Origin: Aphelocoma coerulescens
Taxonomy: Eukaryota; Chordata; Aves; Passeriformes; Corvidae
Length of the DNA: 64,000 bases
NCBI RefSeq assembly: GCF_041296385.1
Contig: NC_091019.1
Coordinates: 11,236,031 to 11,300,030, forward strand
Reading direction: 5' to 3'
Part shown: in pieces, positions 37,401-51,845 of the stretch
Layout of the letters: each line of letters begins with the position of its first letter
How positions within the stretch are numbered: position 1 is the stretch's first letter
Program-made: the position numbers and the translations under genes
The notes under the pieces: model-generated
What the model saw: the letters and a program-made list of their open reading frames with translations, nothing else
What the model was told of the DNA's origin: nothing
The model's database searches: none

Positions 37401-40400
37401 TAAGGATGAGCAAATGCTAATTCATGGAAATGAGATGGTTTCTGCAGTGTGCTCTTCATAAAAGCATATGTTTTTGATATTTCTGGGCAACCTTTAATTT
37501 TTCTTCTACTTTATGACATTACAAAGCTGTAATTTTATTTCTGTAAAAGGGGTTTTTCTAGTACCATCAGTACAGAATAACTTTGCTGCTTGATTTCCTC
37601 TAGGTTGTTTTTTTTTGGATAATGTGTAGAATATACTTGAAAAATATAAAGTACATACATTGAAGTCGTTTTACTAATTAGTGTTCACGCTCTGTCTCAA
37701 ACTTTTTTTAAACTAGAGAATGTGCCACTTATCAGAAATAAGAAAAGAAAAAACAGAGAAGGAATAAAACCCCTTACTGGAAATAAAAAGTCTTAACCCC
37801 CCTGCCCAAGTGACAGAGACTAACAAGCAGACACCTCGGGACTACAGCAGGATGGCTCAGCCAGCTGGGTGGGGGAGAAATATGCAAAAAGGAATGGCAG
37901 GAATTGGGCATTTCAGTGGGTGGTAATCAGAGTTTCATCAGTGCTGGGATTTCATACTGTTAGACAATGCTTTGTACATGTCAGGGCACAGCTCGTGGCT
38001 GCTGTGTGCATGCAGCACAAAATCTGGGAGAACAGTGACTGTTTGCAGTACTCCTTCTTCAGTGCCATTTCTAAGTCAGAATTTATTACAAATCGTTGCT
38101 CAGGAGTCACCTGAATATTGTTTCTTCTGTAAGAAGGTATTACATCTGAAATTCTGTTTCACCTTGAATGACCTGGGAAACTTTCCACGTATGATTCACC
38201 TAATGTGATCTATGAATTGGGTTAACCTCTGTCATGTCCCCAGACCAAACCAAAACAAATCTGAATTGTAATAGAAATTTAACTGTGAGAATAAAATGAC
38301 CTTTAATAGAAAATCAATTGAATATCACAGCTGCTTCTAAAACCTGCAGGAAAAGACTACCCAGAATGCTGGTTGAAAGAGAAAAGTGGGGAATGCAGAT
38401 GACTTAAGTGGTGCCTTTGCGTTGGTGTCTGTGAAAGATGAGAACTATTCCAGTTTGCTCCTCTCTGACAAGGCCCTCGGGGGCCACTCCAGCAGGGATG
38501 GAGTACAGTGTGTGCCCTGACACACCTCTGTGCTGGAGGCTCTGGTGGCACAGGCACAGAGCTCTGCTTGGGGAACCTCAGGCACAGAGCCTGCGGGACT
38601 TACGGCGCATGAGGAGAAAGGGAAGAAAGGGTCTGAGCCTTTGCATGTGTGGGAGGGAGGGCTATAGAAGGGGAAAAATTACCATGCAGCCCAGGAGAAG
38701 CATGATCTTAATATAGGATAAAAAATTATTGAATGTGATGAAATTTAATAATGTTAAATTTATATAGTATTTATAAAGTTTAATACCATCTCATTCAAAG
38801 AAAACGAAAACCTTACTGATATTCCAGCTGATTTTGTACTTCCTCACGGACCACTACAGAGCACTATGATTTCCCTTAGCTGGAAAGGCAATTTCCTGGA
38901 AAGCTTTGTGATGGCAAGAAGAATAACTTGATTTTTCCACCGTTTCTCTTTGATTCTTTGGCTGGTTTTCAGTCCTGCTGTGTTGCTGGGACCACCAGGG
39001 GCATGAAGCAACACCACAGTTACTGCAGACACATCCATGGGTGGTTTAGGTCTGCACTGAAATGGCATCAGGGAGAGGAAAATCTGCAGGGATGTCCTAG
39101 TGGGCCTGAGGAGACAAACTAATCAAGAGCTTTAAAAATAAGGCCGTGATGATCAGTGGAGAGGAAACAGCTTAGCAACTTTTTTTTTTTTAGTTTTTTT
39201 TTTTAAACCAAACCACACAATTTGCAATAATTGCATATTCCCAATGACAGGATGGGATTATATTTATAAGGTTTTCTTAAAGAATAAAATATTTGGAGAG
39301 TTTTTTATTTTGGTTAATGTCTAGATTAAGTTCAGCAATTTTGCAGTATTTACCATTCTTCTCTGGGAAATACTGATTAAACCTGCCTTTCTACTAAGAA
39401 AGATGGATCCAAGTCAATTGGAAGAATTCATGAAAGTGTAATGATTTTGTAGATATTTATAATAAATAATGTCAACATTTTGCAATGTAATCAAACTGTT
39501 GCCTTTAAATCATGATTTTCTTCCAATGTACTTCAGCTCAATTACTTCTGTGGCTTGTCTTGGTGTGTCTTAGAAGAACCTTTCTACATATGTCAAGGCA
39601 AACATTTTAGGGGATGTGTTAACCACCTTATTTCTACATTCTAATTAGCATCAATTAAGCAAGAACAGTATACAGAGAAGGATTATGGAGAGACAAAATT
39701 ATTTTAAGGTGTCTGGGCCAAAAAGCCCCATGGATTCTGATTTGTGGAAATGAATTATTTTTAGGCAGCATTAGTGATATTCCCTGCAAAAGGTTACTTT
39801 TAATGGTATAATATATGCTCTCTGGCTCAGATAGAATAATTTTCTGAGCCAATATTGATTTAGGATTAGAGTGAAAAATAGATCTCACTTTCTCATGTTA
39901 AACTAATTCCAAATTAAGATTTAAATTAAAAGGTTAGAAAGAGGTCTCAAAAATAAATCACTTTGGAGGCCTCACAACTTCATTATTGTTTGTCTAATAA
40001 ACATCAAGCTTTAAAAATTATACCCTGAAAAGAAACTAAATGAAAATTATGATTCAGAAAGGAGCTTTGCTAAAGATGTTTTAATGAGTAAGTTTGATTG
40101 CACATTCACTTAGTGAGTGTAATAAGGTACAAAAGGCAATGTAAAGTTGTTGTAAATAATGTAAATGCAAATGGTGTTAGAGATGACAGAACTGACTCTG
40201 CTGGACTGAAAGGCATTTCTGAAGCTACTGTGGAAAGATATGAGGTAACACTCACTGAAATGAAAGGGGGAAAGGACAAATGGCCAGGTTGCTGCAGTTG
40301 CTGCACTCCACCACTGATCAGAAATAAAGCCAGGAGCTGCACTTTTTTCTTATTTATAAAGCTTAAGGGACATGAGTTATCCAGCTCATTTTTAAGTATG

Positions 40401-43400
40401 ACTAAGTGCAAAAGCTACAGACAGTGATTGAATTAGTTTTAAGTGCCTTACACTAAGAAGTACATTGTTAAAGAACTAGATAACTAGGCAATTTCCTATT
40501 GTGTTTTTAATTAAAGATAATATTTTGAGCTTGGAAATGAAATGCAAGGAAGTTAATTATTGAATTAAATTAGTGCTTTTCAGTATCATCTGCTGAGTGG
40601 AATGCTATTCTGCCTTAAAAGCCTCATATAAGCAGCTAAAGCAATCTTTCACACATGTAACAGATACAACTATTTAATAAAAAATGAATGAGAAGCTACT
40701 CATACCCTGCTGTGAAATAGTTATTAGTTTCTACTATAATACATGAATTTGCTTCTCCTGAAGAAATGCATTTAAATGGTAAAGAATGGTTGATGTCTGA
40801 TCATTATATTTAATGTGTTAAACCGAAAATATTTATACTGCTTTTAAGTTCAAGAGTCAAATAGCTGTCATCATGCCAGGCTATAAAAAGCTGATTTCCA
40901 CGTCTTTATGGTATGTAATGATGAGTGGAACCACACTAACAATCCAGGTTTGTTTGGGATTTTTTAAAATAGTTTTCTCACTAAATTGTCATCTCCAAGC
41001 GCTTGCTTTTGAGGGGGAATGAATACATGTGTAAACAGTACTTGAAGAAATGGAAAAATTTCTGTGAAAAATCCTGATCCCACCCATGGAACTGATGTAC
41101 TTTTTGAAGATTTCAGTGGGACTTGCATTATATTTATTGGGCTTTACATGACATACACATTTTTGTCTTTCAGGAGAAAAAAAATGTTGGCAGTCCTACA
41201 ATAATGAATAAAACTGGCACTGGCAAAATTTCTTCCTTCAGGAAACAAGGACTCCTGAGGCAGGTGGGCAGCTGGTGCACTGATATGATGCTCCCTACAG
41301 TGCTGGCCAAGATTGTCTCCTCTTTCCTTGTACACTCCCCTTTTTCTCTCTGAATCCATCTGTCGTCTCTTGTCTGATACTTAGCAAGCTCTGTAAGATT
41401 TCATTTGGAAGCCATCTTTGTGGTTTATATTTCAGGTGACTCCTGACCATGAAATTCTGGTCCATAATTTGGACTACTTTGCTAATATTGTTGTCTCTAT
41501 ATCGATTAAAATTAATACTGATATTCTGGATATTTCCCATAAATGTTCATTAGTAGTTTAATGTAAGCATTGTGAGATTTTGATTGAGTTTTATGTAGTA
41601 GTTACAACACACAAAGCATCAGGAGATACTTGAATGAAAATGGAACTTCTACTATTATTCCAGCATTGATCTTAGGATAGGTAAGAAACTTAATAAATTA
41701 AGTATTCAGTGTGCAAATTTTCTTCAGTAATCAAAAAGCACTTGGAGCCATATTCATCCTAGAAATAATTAGACTGACCATAATGGATTTGCTCCAGGAG
41801 ATCATTTAGCCAGCATTGCTTGTGTTTTGCACAGCTGCCCATCAGCTTCCTTCCTACAATCACGTTAGATGTGTAGAAAATTTATCCCCAGCCCTGATGC
41901 TGCCAGTTGCCCGGGCCTGTTCCAAAATATATCAGTGCTGGTGGTGATTATTATCACACTGTGTGATTAACAACTACAGAGAGGAAAACTAGGTACAAAA
42001 GGAGCTCGGTAAGGTGTAGGAGGAGAGCAGAACTCTGGCAGGACTTCCTGTGTGTGTTGGCTGTGGTGCAGGATGTGGTACCCTGTGTGCGATGCCCACC
42101 GCGGTTGCCAGGGAGACTGTGCTGAATGCAGCCCTCCCCTCCACCAGGACCTCTGTCATGAGGGGAAGCCTGCAGGGTTTCTCTCCAAGTCATGGCACCA
42201 CTTCCACAGTCTGGGAAGCTGCTTCCCAAGACCTGTGCACGTCCTATCCCTGTTCTGTAATCTCTGCTTAAGCATAAGTCATAAACAAGTGAACAAAAAG
42301 AGATATAAAATAACACAATCAGTGATTTAAATGGTGTAGCTTCTACCCTGTACACAGGCTGCTTGAAAAGCCCATAGCTTTTGATTAAGTAATGCTTTTT
42401 CCTGCTCTTTTTCATGCCTTAATTTTGGGGCATTTCAGTCTGTGCCCTAACACCTGCTCTTTTAGCTATTACCTTCAGCTTCTTTTTGGTATTTTTGTGA
42501 AACATGAATGATAGGTGATACATTTCCTCACAGGATGCACTTTTATCACATTTTGAGGACTATCCAGAATAGGAACTATAGATTACAGTGTCCCACATCT
42601 ATGTAATTAAATAATAAATTAAATTGATTAATAAAGCATATTTTTACTGAAAATATGGCTAATCTCAGATTTGTATTTTTTATTTTTAAATTATTTAAAA
42701 ACATGAATATAGAAAAATAATGAAGTCTATAAAGATGTTTCTTGTCACCGAGATAGAAAAAGGATAAACTAATTTGCACTTATTAAATTGTTTTTGTTGG
42801 GAATAGCTGTACATACTTTCCTTTGTAAGATATGGCACAAGAGGTAGGAATGGAAGTACTTCAATCCCTGACAGATGTACTATTTATGTAACACGTGCCA
42901 GTTCATTATCTTAGTCTGAGATGTGCAGTTTGTATTTAAAAAAGAAAAATCAATCTGAAAATGGTCTTGAGGTTCAGTGCATATACTAGAACTGTAGAAA
43001 CGGTGTTTTCTAAGCCACAGAGTTGATAAAAATAACTTGTTTTAGAAGGATCTCCAGTTTTCTTGAGACCTTCAGTTGAAGTAGAATCTGAGACTGGAGC
43101 CGTGGGCCTTTTCTTGTGCCTCCATGTCCTGATGGCAATTCTTCCATTCCTTGTGATCCCCTTCAAGAGAAAATGCAGCAAAATCATTGCAGTGCTGTTG
43201 GCAAACTCTGAGGATACCATGAGAACTTTTGCATGTACACATGAGTGAATCTCCCCATGGTCTCACCAGGCTCAGTATTCCTGGGGTAGCGGTCGTGTTT
43301 TGTGCTCTGCAGTTTCTGTCCTTTCATTTTCTCACCTGTTGTATCTCATTGCTGTTCATTTTGTTTGAGCATGACATGATGCTTATGACCATGTTTTTAT

Positions 43401-46400
43401 TTCTAGATATCTGTTTGCCATTTTCCTTTCCACTTCTCCTCTCTCATGTTCTTTTCAACATCAGATCATAAATGTGTAGGGCTGTACTCCCTGTTCCAAT
43501 GGCAGAGAGTGGTAATTATATCAAAATATGATAAAGCCATAAAACCCAACTGATTTCCTGTCTACCTTCACAGTAAATCTAATTAAAATGTCACATGGCT
43601 AGACATGTCATTTCGTGATGACGTGATATTTTTGTGTATTTTACACTAAAACATTTTTAAATTAAATTTGTTTAATCAAAAGCATGAGTCAGAACGTAAC
43701 ACCAGCTTTATGTCTAACTAGCAAAGAGGTGTTAAAAGAAAAGCAAATGAAAATATTTATAAAGCTTTTACTATCACCAAAATGGTTATAAACTGAAAAT
43801 GCTGCAGGTAAAAGCACCACCACCACCAAGTGCACATGCAGTTAGCTCAGCAGAAGTGTTACCTGATCTTCCCCTGCATTGTCTGAAGAGAGACTGCTCA
43901 GAGGTGACGGGCCTTTGTGGGTCGTAATGACAGCCTGCTGCCATTGTTCGTGTGATGTGATACTTTCTGCCAAGTGTCTCATTACTAGGAGGGGACACGG
44001 TGTATTTCACTGGGTCAAAACAATTCATTAAACTACTGCTGAACATCAGCTTTTCCTTTGGAACAGATTTGGGCTGTTACTGGCTTGGAACAGAAAAATA
44101 AAAAATAAGCACAAGTTACTTTTGTAACCTTTGTAAGAATTCCATTAGAACACTTACATCTCTGAATAAACACATTTATAGGAAAATATGCTCTTTGCTA
44201 AAGAAGGAAGTGGTTTTTTTCTTTATAATGGTTTGATCTGTTTTCATAACTCATGTAATTAATGTGTCTTTTCTGTTGTTCATTCTAGGCAGAGAGTCTC
44301 TAATGTGGGAATTTAAGTCTTTAGAAGATATTTTTAACTGGTATTTCATTAACGATGTCTCATGAGGGAGGGGAGAAATAAGGATATCTACTTTTAAAAG
44401 GTAGGAAAGCATATGGATAAGTTGCTGATGCCTTAAACTATTAAGGGAGGGTGTATGTGGACATTTGCAAGCCACGTGCACATTGACTCGGGTAAAACTG
44501 CTTCTCAGGGAGGATTTGTGCCACAGACAGATTAGTAACAGGGCCTTACACCACTGCAACAAAAGGGGTTTTTTTTTGTGGTTTGGGTTTTGCTTTTAAT
44601 GTGGTTGGATTTTAGCTGCTGATAGCAAAGCCCTGGCTCAGTCCTCAAGTGCTTTCACGGTGAGGTTGGAGAGACCCAGGTAACGAGGTCATCTTCCATT
44701 TAATTCTAAAATAGGCTTGGAAGTGATTCAGTGCCTGCCAGGGTTAGAGTGGGCTCCACTCCTCTGTGCTGTGGCTTGTGGGGGAGACTGATACATTCTC
44801 CATTAAGATAAAACTTCTCTTTGCCACGGGAAAGCATCTGCCTGAGCGAGCAGGCAGTCAATCAGTCTATTTGCTTTAAAAGGCTTTGGAATATATTGCA
44901 AAAGCACAGCCCCAGAGATCTTTATTCATGTCAATAGTTTCCCTGGAGTCAGTGCACCTGCTAATAAGCACCGACGCACTCGAGTAATGCAGGGTTATGT
45001 TTTAATTCTGTAATTTGACTGCCTGCTTGTGTTTAATGATGTTTATTTGTAGGAATGATGCCTTTTGGAGAGTGAGGTCAGCTGGAACATTTGTTGTGCT
45101 CTTCATCTGTCTGCAGCCCTTGATCTTGCAATGTATCAGTCACTAAAGAGAGAAGTCATTACTCACCTGTAAAAATGAAATGATTGTAGTATTAGTGGAT
45201 GGTACCCTATGGATATTCTTAAATGTAGGGTGCTTATTGATGCTTATTTCAAAACAACAGGAAAAAATGGTAATATTTGCTATTAAAGATTTTTTACATT
45301 AGCACAATGTCATTGAATTTTAGTTTTAAATATGCTTTTTATTTCAAAAAGTGATTTTTCTCCTCCATAGAAAAAGTGTTTCAATTTTTTTTTAACTTTT
45401 TATGTAAAGTAAACATTTTTACAATGTTTGGATATCATTAAATTGACAGTGGATGATCTTATTTTTTGCTGATTACCTTGAATATTATCATTCTCAGTTC
45501 AAACCAGGTTCTCACCATTTTATCGTATAGAAATCTGATATTGTAAAATATATTTGTCCTTGCCAAACACTTCAAAAATAGAAACATACTGTATTTTTGT
45601 ACACATTTACCATTAGTTAATCCTAACAATCACTTCCAATTCTTTTCCTGCTTGAGAGAGTGAACATAAAAATGTAATTATTAAATACACTTATGTGAAA
45701 GACACTCAGACACCACCGAGGCTATTGATTACATGAAAATAGCTAATTAGAAAGACCCTTGCAAGAAAATTTAGAGTATCAAACTAGAAATGTATATTAT
45801 CGTGACACGTTTCCTGAAGACAAACCCTTTCCCTGTGGATCTCCTAAGGTACATGTGTGAGGGGGATCTACTTCTATGACTCTAACAAAGAGGAAAACTA
45901 GACTGAAAATGAAAATACAGTCTGAAAAATACAATACCATGATACCTTAGCATTTACATGGTCCAGTAAAGATATTTCAACCACCCCATAAAATCTTGCA
46001 TTTCTTTACCTCTTTGTTAAAGAAAACATGTTAATATGAACATAGATCTTAGCATAGTTTAAAACACAGCAATGAAGCATCTGTCAAATCTACACCTATT
46101 GATGTAATATGTGCACAGGCAGAGAAATAAGCATTTCACAGTGTCCCTGAGCAAAATCATCTGTGACAATTAGCAGGGTGCCATATTTTTAAATTATAGT
46201 TGTCCCAGTTAGCTGTTTCAACAACTATGGCACTGAAAAGGACAATAAGGTTGAAAAGAAACAATTCAAAAAAAGAGAGAGAGAGAGATAAGTTCTGTAA
46301 AACCTAAATTGAACTAGTAGGTATTTATGTAATTTCAAGATAAATTAATGATATTTTTCTATTTATGTTTTTTTTTTCCTGCTGCCTTGTATATAAACAT

Positions 46401-46409
46401 CTATTAAAA

Positions 46410-46459
46410 GTTGGACTCCATGATCTTGGAGGTCTTTCTCAATCTTAATGATTCTATAG
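46410..46459 (+). mobile_element. CR1-type LINE 3'-end stub
   Basis: The plus strand reads GTTGGACTCCATGATCTTGG, AGGTCTTTCTCAATC and ends ATGATTCTATAG. This is the sense 3' end of CR1, finishing near the ATTCTATG repeats that mark the CR1 terminus. Only about 50 bases remain. Confidence 0.8.
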
Positions 46460-47392
46460 TGTAGTTTTTCTGCCTTTCTGTGATGTGAAAAATTAGGGGA
46501 TTAGTGTTTTAGTTTGGATGAGGTGTGCATTTCATTTCAAGTCAGCCAGCTTTTACCTACATGATAACCAAAACCATTTTAGGTTCCTTCTACATTTTCT
46601 AAGAATTACCATTTTAGTCACCCTGTCATTACCTTTAGATAGCAGACAAGTTTATTTCCTAAGAGTTACCATTACCTGGCAGAATTTGAAATAGCAATGT
46701 GAGGATGGTGCGGGAGGTTTCTTGGAACTGGGTTTTAAAGGCTGAGGAAGGAACAAGTAGAAAGACAGGCAATCTGAAGAATGTTTTAATCTGATTTTCT
46801 TCTTTGGAAGAGCTGCAGTGGATCACTCCTCATTCATTCCCTGGGAGATGCACAGGGACCTGTGGTGTCTTCGTGAAATGAACATTGGCACAAGCAGGCA
46901 CAAAGCCCCAGAAACCACCACAAGCCCATGGAAGGTATTTTCTGTCCTTAGCTGCTTTTAAATCTTTCCAGAGGAGCCAGGCTGTTGAATTTGTAAGTTA
47001 AACAGCAAACAATAAACAAATACCTTCCCCCACCTCTGCTCCAGTCTATTTTGTTTAGTCCTGTATTAAATCTGCAAAAAATAAAGTGGGAATAAAAAGT
47101 GAAATTTGTGCTTATTTTTGCAAGTGACTCAGTGTAAAATGCATAGAGAAGCCTCTGTGTTTTTTAATTGAGGAAACACAGTGCTTCTCAACTGACCTTC
47201 CAGTTGTTGCAAAAGGAGCAAAGTGTATGTTTGCTTTAAATTTGAAAGTAATTTTCCATTTACACCCAGCAACAGAAGGTTGGATTTTGGATATACCTAG
47301 CAAACAAATCTATGGGGAGGGGAGATGGGGAGCTTTGAACCAAGCTTATCTGAATATGATGGTAATCAGTGGAAAGTGATTTAAATTCTTAT

Positions 47393-47416
47393 TTTAAATT
47401 CTTATAAGAATTTAAA
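47393..47416. repeat. 24-base perfect palindrome, AT-rich
   Basis: A self-complementary sequence centred on CTTATAAG (47401-47408), extending 12 bases each side. It is flanked by further copies of TAAATTCTTA, giving a small cluster of direct and inverted repeats at 47383-47424. Confidence 0.9.
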
Positions 47417-48402
47417 TTCTTATATTTTAAAAGAGCACTTTTTATCAGTTTAACTCTGATCCCTTTACACGTTTCCACAGGAATCTGGATCTTGAAAAGT
47501 TTTAATCCAAATGCAGAATATCGAATACTTGTTTCTCATAATACAAGTCATACTTGGTGACAGTTACATCAGTTAAAAAAATTCATTAGATAAGGAATTG
47601 TGAGAAGAAAATAAACAACTTAATTTTGTCCAGTGTTACATCTGTTTGGGAAGGAAAAATACTGTAAACATAAAATATTTCATCCAATGTGAAAAACAGC
47701 AAAGTAATACTATAATTTGGAATCCTATAATTTGAATCCATGAATTAATTCCCTGCTTAACAAATTATTAAGTACTGGGGGAAAGACTAAAGACTGTGGC
47801 CTGCAAGTTTTAAAGAAGGAAAAATTTAAATGGAACCTTTGCTTGTTCCACCCTCCTTGTGTTGATCTGTACTTGCTGCTTGTACTTGTCAGATTAGGTG
47901 AAGGCCTGGACACCTGCAGTGGTCACAACACGTTGCCAAACAACTTCTGGGTTGTTTGGATTTCATAATTTCTACCCAGAAAACACAGCTGAAGCCTGCA
48001 CAGCTCTCCCATCCAGGTGACAAGGAAAAATTCTGCCTTCCTCTTTGTGTTAGCTCTGACAGTCACAGAGTGTTTTCCTGACCCAAGAAAAGCCTTTTCT
48101 GCCGGGTGAGCTGAATCTGCTAAAAGGGATCTTCAGTGCTAGCAGTGGAGAGCTATCACTGGGGAAATTTAACTGGTCAGGAAAATTATAAGAGGCCTGT
48201 TCTGTCCCTTTTCACAGCAAGGAACTGGAAGTGTGGCTTGCTGTTTCATGCAATTGCACCTGTGTTATTAGGGACTGAGCACGGGGCCTGCTGGATGGAA
48301 TTACAGCCCTGGGGTCTTGCCTTCTCCTGTCCTATCTTTGTGGCTTTGCTCTAAGAGCAGAGCCTTGTTCAGGACTCAAGGTTGTTCAAAAATTAAGAGT
48401 CT

Positions 48403-48444
48403 AGCTGATACAAACAACTCATAAGCTGATATAAACAACTCATA
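48403..48444. repeat. 21-base tandem duplication
   Basis: Two adjacent 21-base units, AGCTGATACAAACAACTCAT plus A and the same unit with C to T at the ninth base. Probably a recent replication-slippage duplication. Confidence 0.9.
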
Positions 48445-51400
48445 CTGGCTGTAAAAAGTGTTTTGATGATATAGCTTATAGCAGTTTGAGGAGTAAAACA
48501 AATTGTTCTAGCCAAAGCATTTTCAGTCTGCATCTACACTTGGGATTTTGGTAACAAAAATAGCACAAAATGTCATTGGTAGGTGTTCTGCCAAAAGCTT
48601 CTAGCCTGTCCTTAGATCATTTCTTTTTGCTGCATAATAGATTATGTCTGTTGGAAATATCTTCTTCTAAGTTCTGTTTCTTTTTTCCACTCAGAGCACT
48701 CACACCTAACTAGTGCTTATCCTCTGCAAAGGCTTAGAAACAAGGAGGAACAGAAGGCCATGGAGGTGTGTGTTTCAATGCTGGACTTTCTAAATGAATC
48801 TAAATGACACGGGGCCTCCTTCCACTGAGTTACTTAGGTACTTTGAAACAAAACACTCCCCGCCAAACGGTATCAGTAGTCCACAGTACCTACAGGTGTA
48901 ACAGGAGTTTCCACATTAACCCCTCAGTTGCCTACCAGCACAAATGTACCTGCCAAGAGAAAATTAGGACAAGGAAGTGTTTGCTGTTTTCCAGGTGACA
49001 AAAAATCATGTGAGGGTTTCTCAGACACCGTCATATTTAACCTCTGATAGAAACGTTCATCAGAGTGTTTAAAGCTTGCTGATACATCTAATGTTGTTTT
49101 ACTGTGCTTTGTGGGCACTTAAAAACTTTTTTGTGGCCAAAGTAATCCTTAGGAGTCACTGACGGAGGAGGTTCAGGGCTTCAGCTCCCACTGGCTCTGG
49201 CCAGCCCTCAGTCCTAACACCGAAGAAATGTGCAGTGGATGAGGAAACCTTTAATTGAAACAGCTTCCAAAGAAGGGATCTTGTAAGGAAATAAGGACGA
49301 ATAATGGATCTGCAGAGGGATGATGTGCTTCACAAAAGCAACTGAAGGAGTTTCAAAGAGATTTGAGAGTTTGATTACACGCTGATGATACTCCTGTTGC
49401 AAGGTGAGTGGAAGTCTAGCTTGATCTAATTAGCTAAAACTGGAACATGAGGACAGAACTGACAGTGCTGGGATGTTTTGGGTGGTGCTGTCATTTAGTA
49501 AACGTGACCAACTCAAAACTCCAGTGAGAGAACAGTATGATAAGAGAGGTTAATGAGCCCAAAGTCACCCCTCCTTTTCTAAATCTAAATTAAAATCTGT
49601 TTCTGAAAGTTGGTTGAAACTGTGCATATGTATCAGTGGAGCACTGGATTCATAATTTTGCCTGTTAGTAGAGGATTGGTATCATTCAAATTTACAACTG
49701 TATTTGGATTGTTTTGGTTATCAAACTATAAGAATGGTGAAACATGGGAAAATTACTAGAAATATATCCTAAAAACCAGCTGGAAATATGATGTTGAGAC
49801 TTGTCAGTGGATCACAATTTGGGGTGATGTACACCAATTTAAGTTTGCGGATGAAGTATGGATTGAATGAGCATACATTTAATGCTTTTTTTTGGTTAAG
49901 CCATTTTAGAGTTTGTATGGTTAAGTAATCAACAAGAATGTTTATCAACATTTACTGTCTATTTATATGTTAATAAAACATGTAGAAATAATTCTGTAGG
50001 ATGATATTTTTTAGGAGCTTGATTAATATTTCTAAAATTAGTAAGCAGCTCTTGAGAGCTATAATTTACTACCATTGACACCCACCTATCTCTTCTGCAG
50101 CCCTAAATGATATGGCTCATTACTTACAAGACTGAGCATTGGTGGTGTTGTGGTAGTAACTCCAATGTTAGGTTTTAGTACTTCTGTACAATAAGTCTGT
50201 CTTCTCCAATTAATTAATTCAAATTCTGACTTCACATCCAAACAATCTTTATTACAAGGATTGGTCCTAAATAAAGGTTAAGATCAAGCAGACACGTGTT
50301 GAAAATACTGGAACAAGTAGTGAGAAAAAATAGCAGAGTACATGTAGTTGTGCAAGTAAATAAAGAAATTCTTTGTTATTTTTGGCAAGAGGTGGAGAAG
50401 CATGTGATGTCCAGTTGTAGCTGTAGCCAAGGATTTATCTTGGGGCTAAATACTTTATAGGCAAACAGTAATTCCTTTTTCGCCCCACATCAGCTGAACA
50501 CTATTTTGGGTCAAGAATGCTGTTTGCAGAAGTTGACCAGTCCTACAACCAACCACTAATATTTAAGTGATGCATAATATTAGGGACATGTTGTTACTGA
50601 GGGTGTATCCTGTTATTTTATGAAGAGTTGAGCAAGGCAAAATGCTTGAAGTGTAATACTGGATGCAAACTGGTCAATACATTTGCTCTGTCCTGTTACC
50701 TCTATAGTTAGTAGTGTCTCTGATGGGCTCAGGCTAACGTGGAAAGCGAAGGATGTCTCAGACCAGATCTGGAAGGTTGGTGCTTCACAGTTATTTTGAG
50801 GGCTGGCTGGGGAAGTCTCTTCTTCTTATAAGGCACGAGCACTCATTTAAATGAATTGGGAGTTCACATGTTCATTCTCACCTGGTCATCGTCTAAGCTC
50901 CAGGTCTTGAGAGTCAGGCCTTTCCCCTGGCACCAGTTTCCTCACCGCTATGTACGTTATGTATCCGAATAGTGTTATGGGAGTTGGCAGCTAACAAGGT
51001 GGGAAGAAGAGCTCACCGCGCGGGGTGTGGTGATTGGGATGGCCAGCACTGGAGGACTATTGGGGGTTTTACAGGTGCTCGCCGGAGAGCCCCCGCAAAG
51101 CATGAGGTTGCCTTCCTCCGGGTAGTGACAGACCGGGGCCAGCAGAGAGGAGAGTTCGCGGTAGGAGCATCTCAAGTTATCCTCCCAGGGCTTCCTGGGG
51201 GGACCGTCAGCTGGCGCTGAGGAGGCTCCGCCGCTGAGCTGCTGCCAGGGGCGGTGATGGCCACACAGCTGCCTCGGCCGGTCAGTGCGGGAGGGCAGGA
51301 GAAGCGCCCGGCGTTACTCCCCGTGGACGGGGCCGGGCGCGGAGCGCGGTCCGAGCGCTGCCGGCGGGCTCGGGCGGCGGCGGCGGCTGCGGCGCGCGGC

Positions 51401-51746
51401 GGGTCCGGGCGGGGGCGCTGCCGCCGGGCCGGGCGGAGCGAGCGGGCGGCGGGAGCGCCCCGCAGGCTGCGCCCCGCGGGCTGGGCGGGGGCCGGGGCGC
51501 GCCGGAGCGGGGCTCGGCCGGCGCCCCCTCCGCAGTGCTCGGCGGGGCCGCGGCCCGCCGCTCCGGGGCGATGGGCGGCGGCGGGCGCCGCTAGGCCGCC
51601 GCGGGCAGGGCGGAGGCGGGAGGAGGCGGAGGCGGAGGAGGCGGCGGCCGGGGGCGGGTTGGGTCCCTCCCTGGGAAGATGAGGCGGAGGCCCGGTCTGT
51701 CGAGCGGGCTGAGCTGGGGCTCTTTCCTCGCAGCCGCCAGGACAAG

Positions 51747-51806
51747 ATGGCAGCAGCCGAGGCGGCGGCGGCAGCAACAGCGGGAGCGGCGGGGCTGAGC
51801 GGCTGA
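51747..51806 (+). CDS. Upstream ORF 1 in HIPK3 exon 1 (19 codons)
   Basis: ATG at 51747 within ACAAGATGG (purine at -3, G at +4: a strong start context) opens an alanine-rich 19-residue peptide (MAAAEAAAAATAGAAGLSG) that closes with TGA inside the exon. The ATG overlaps the YY1-like motif, so its inclusion depends on where transcription starts. If included it should reduce translation of the main frame. The peptide itself is probably not functional. Confidence 0.4.
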   Translation: MAAAEAAAAATAGAAGLSG

Positions 51807-51845
51807 GCCCGGCCGGAGCGGCCCTTCCCCGGAGCGCTCCCGGAC

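Larger units (their letters stand above)
18981..51150. other. Intergenic region between CSTF3 and HIPK3
   Basis: About 32 kb of AT-rich sequence without a supportable gene. Reading frames of up to about 150 codons occur on both strands, but none resembles a known family or shows clear exon structure. It holds one CR1 stub (46410-46459), homopolymer and A-rich tracts (22431-22505, 25379-25404, 26633-26648, 28922-28945), a short CpG-rich patch (22712-22856), a 24-base palindrome (47393-47416) and a 21-base tandem duplication (48403-48444). Enhancers for either gene may lie here, but nothing in the sequence alone locates them. Confidence 0.7.

Noticed and set aside
41954..42415. 153-codon reading frame on the minus strand
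   Set aside because: No recognisable family, no splice-site support, no compositional signal. Expected occasionally by chance in 64 kb.
46271..46290. Short GA dinucleotide run
   Set aside because: Only about six units; too short to call a meaningful microsatellite.
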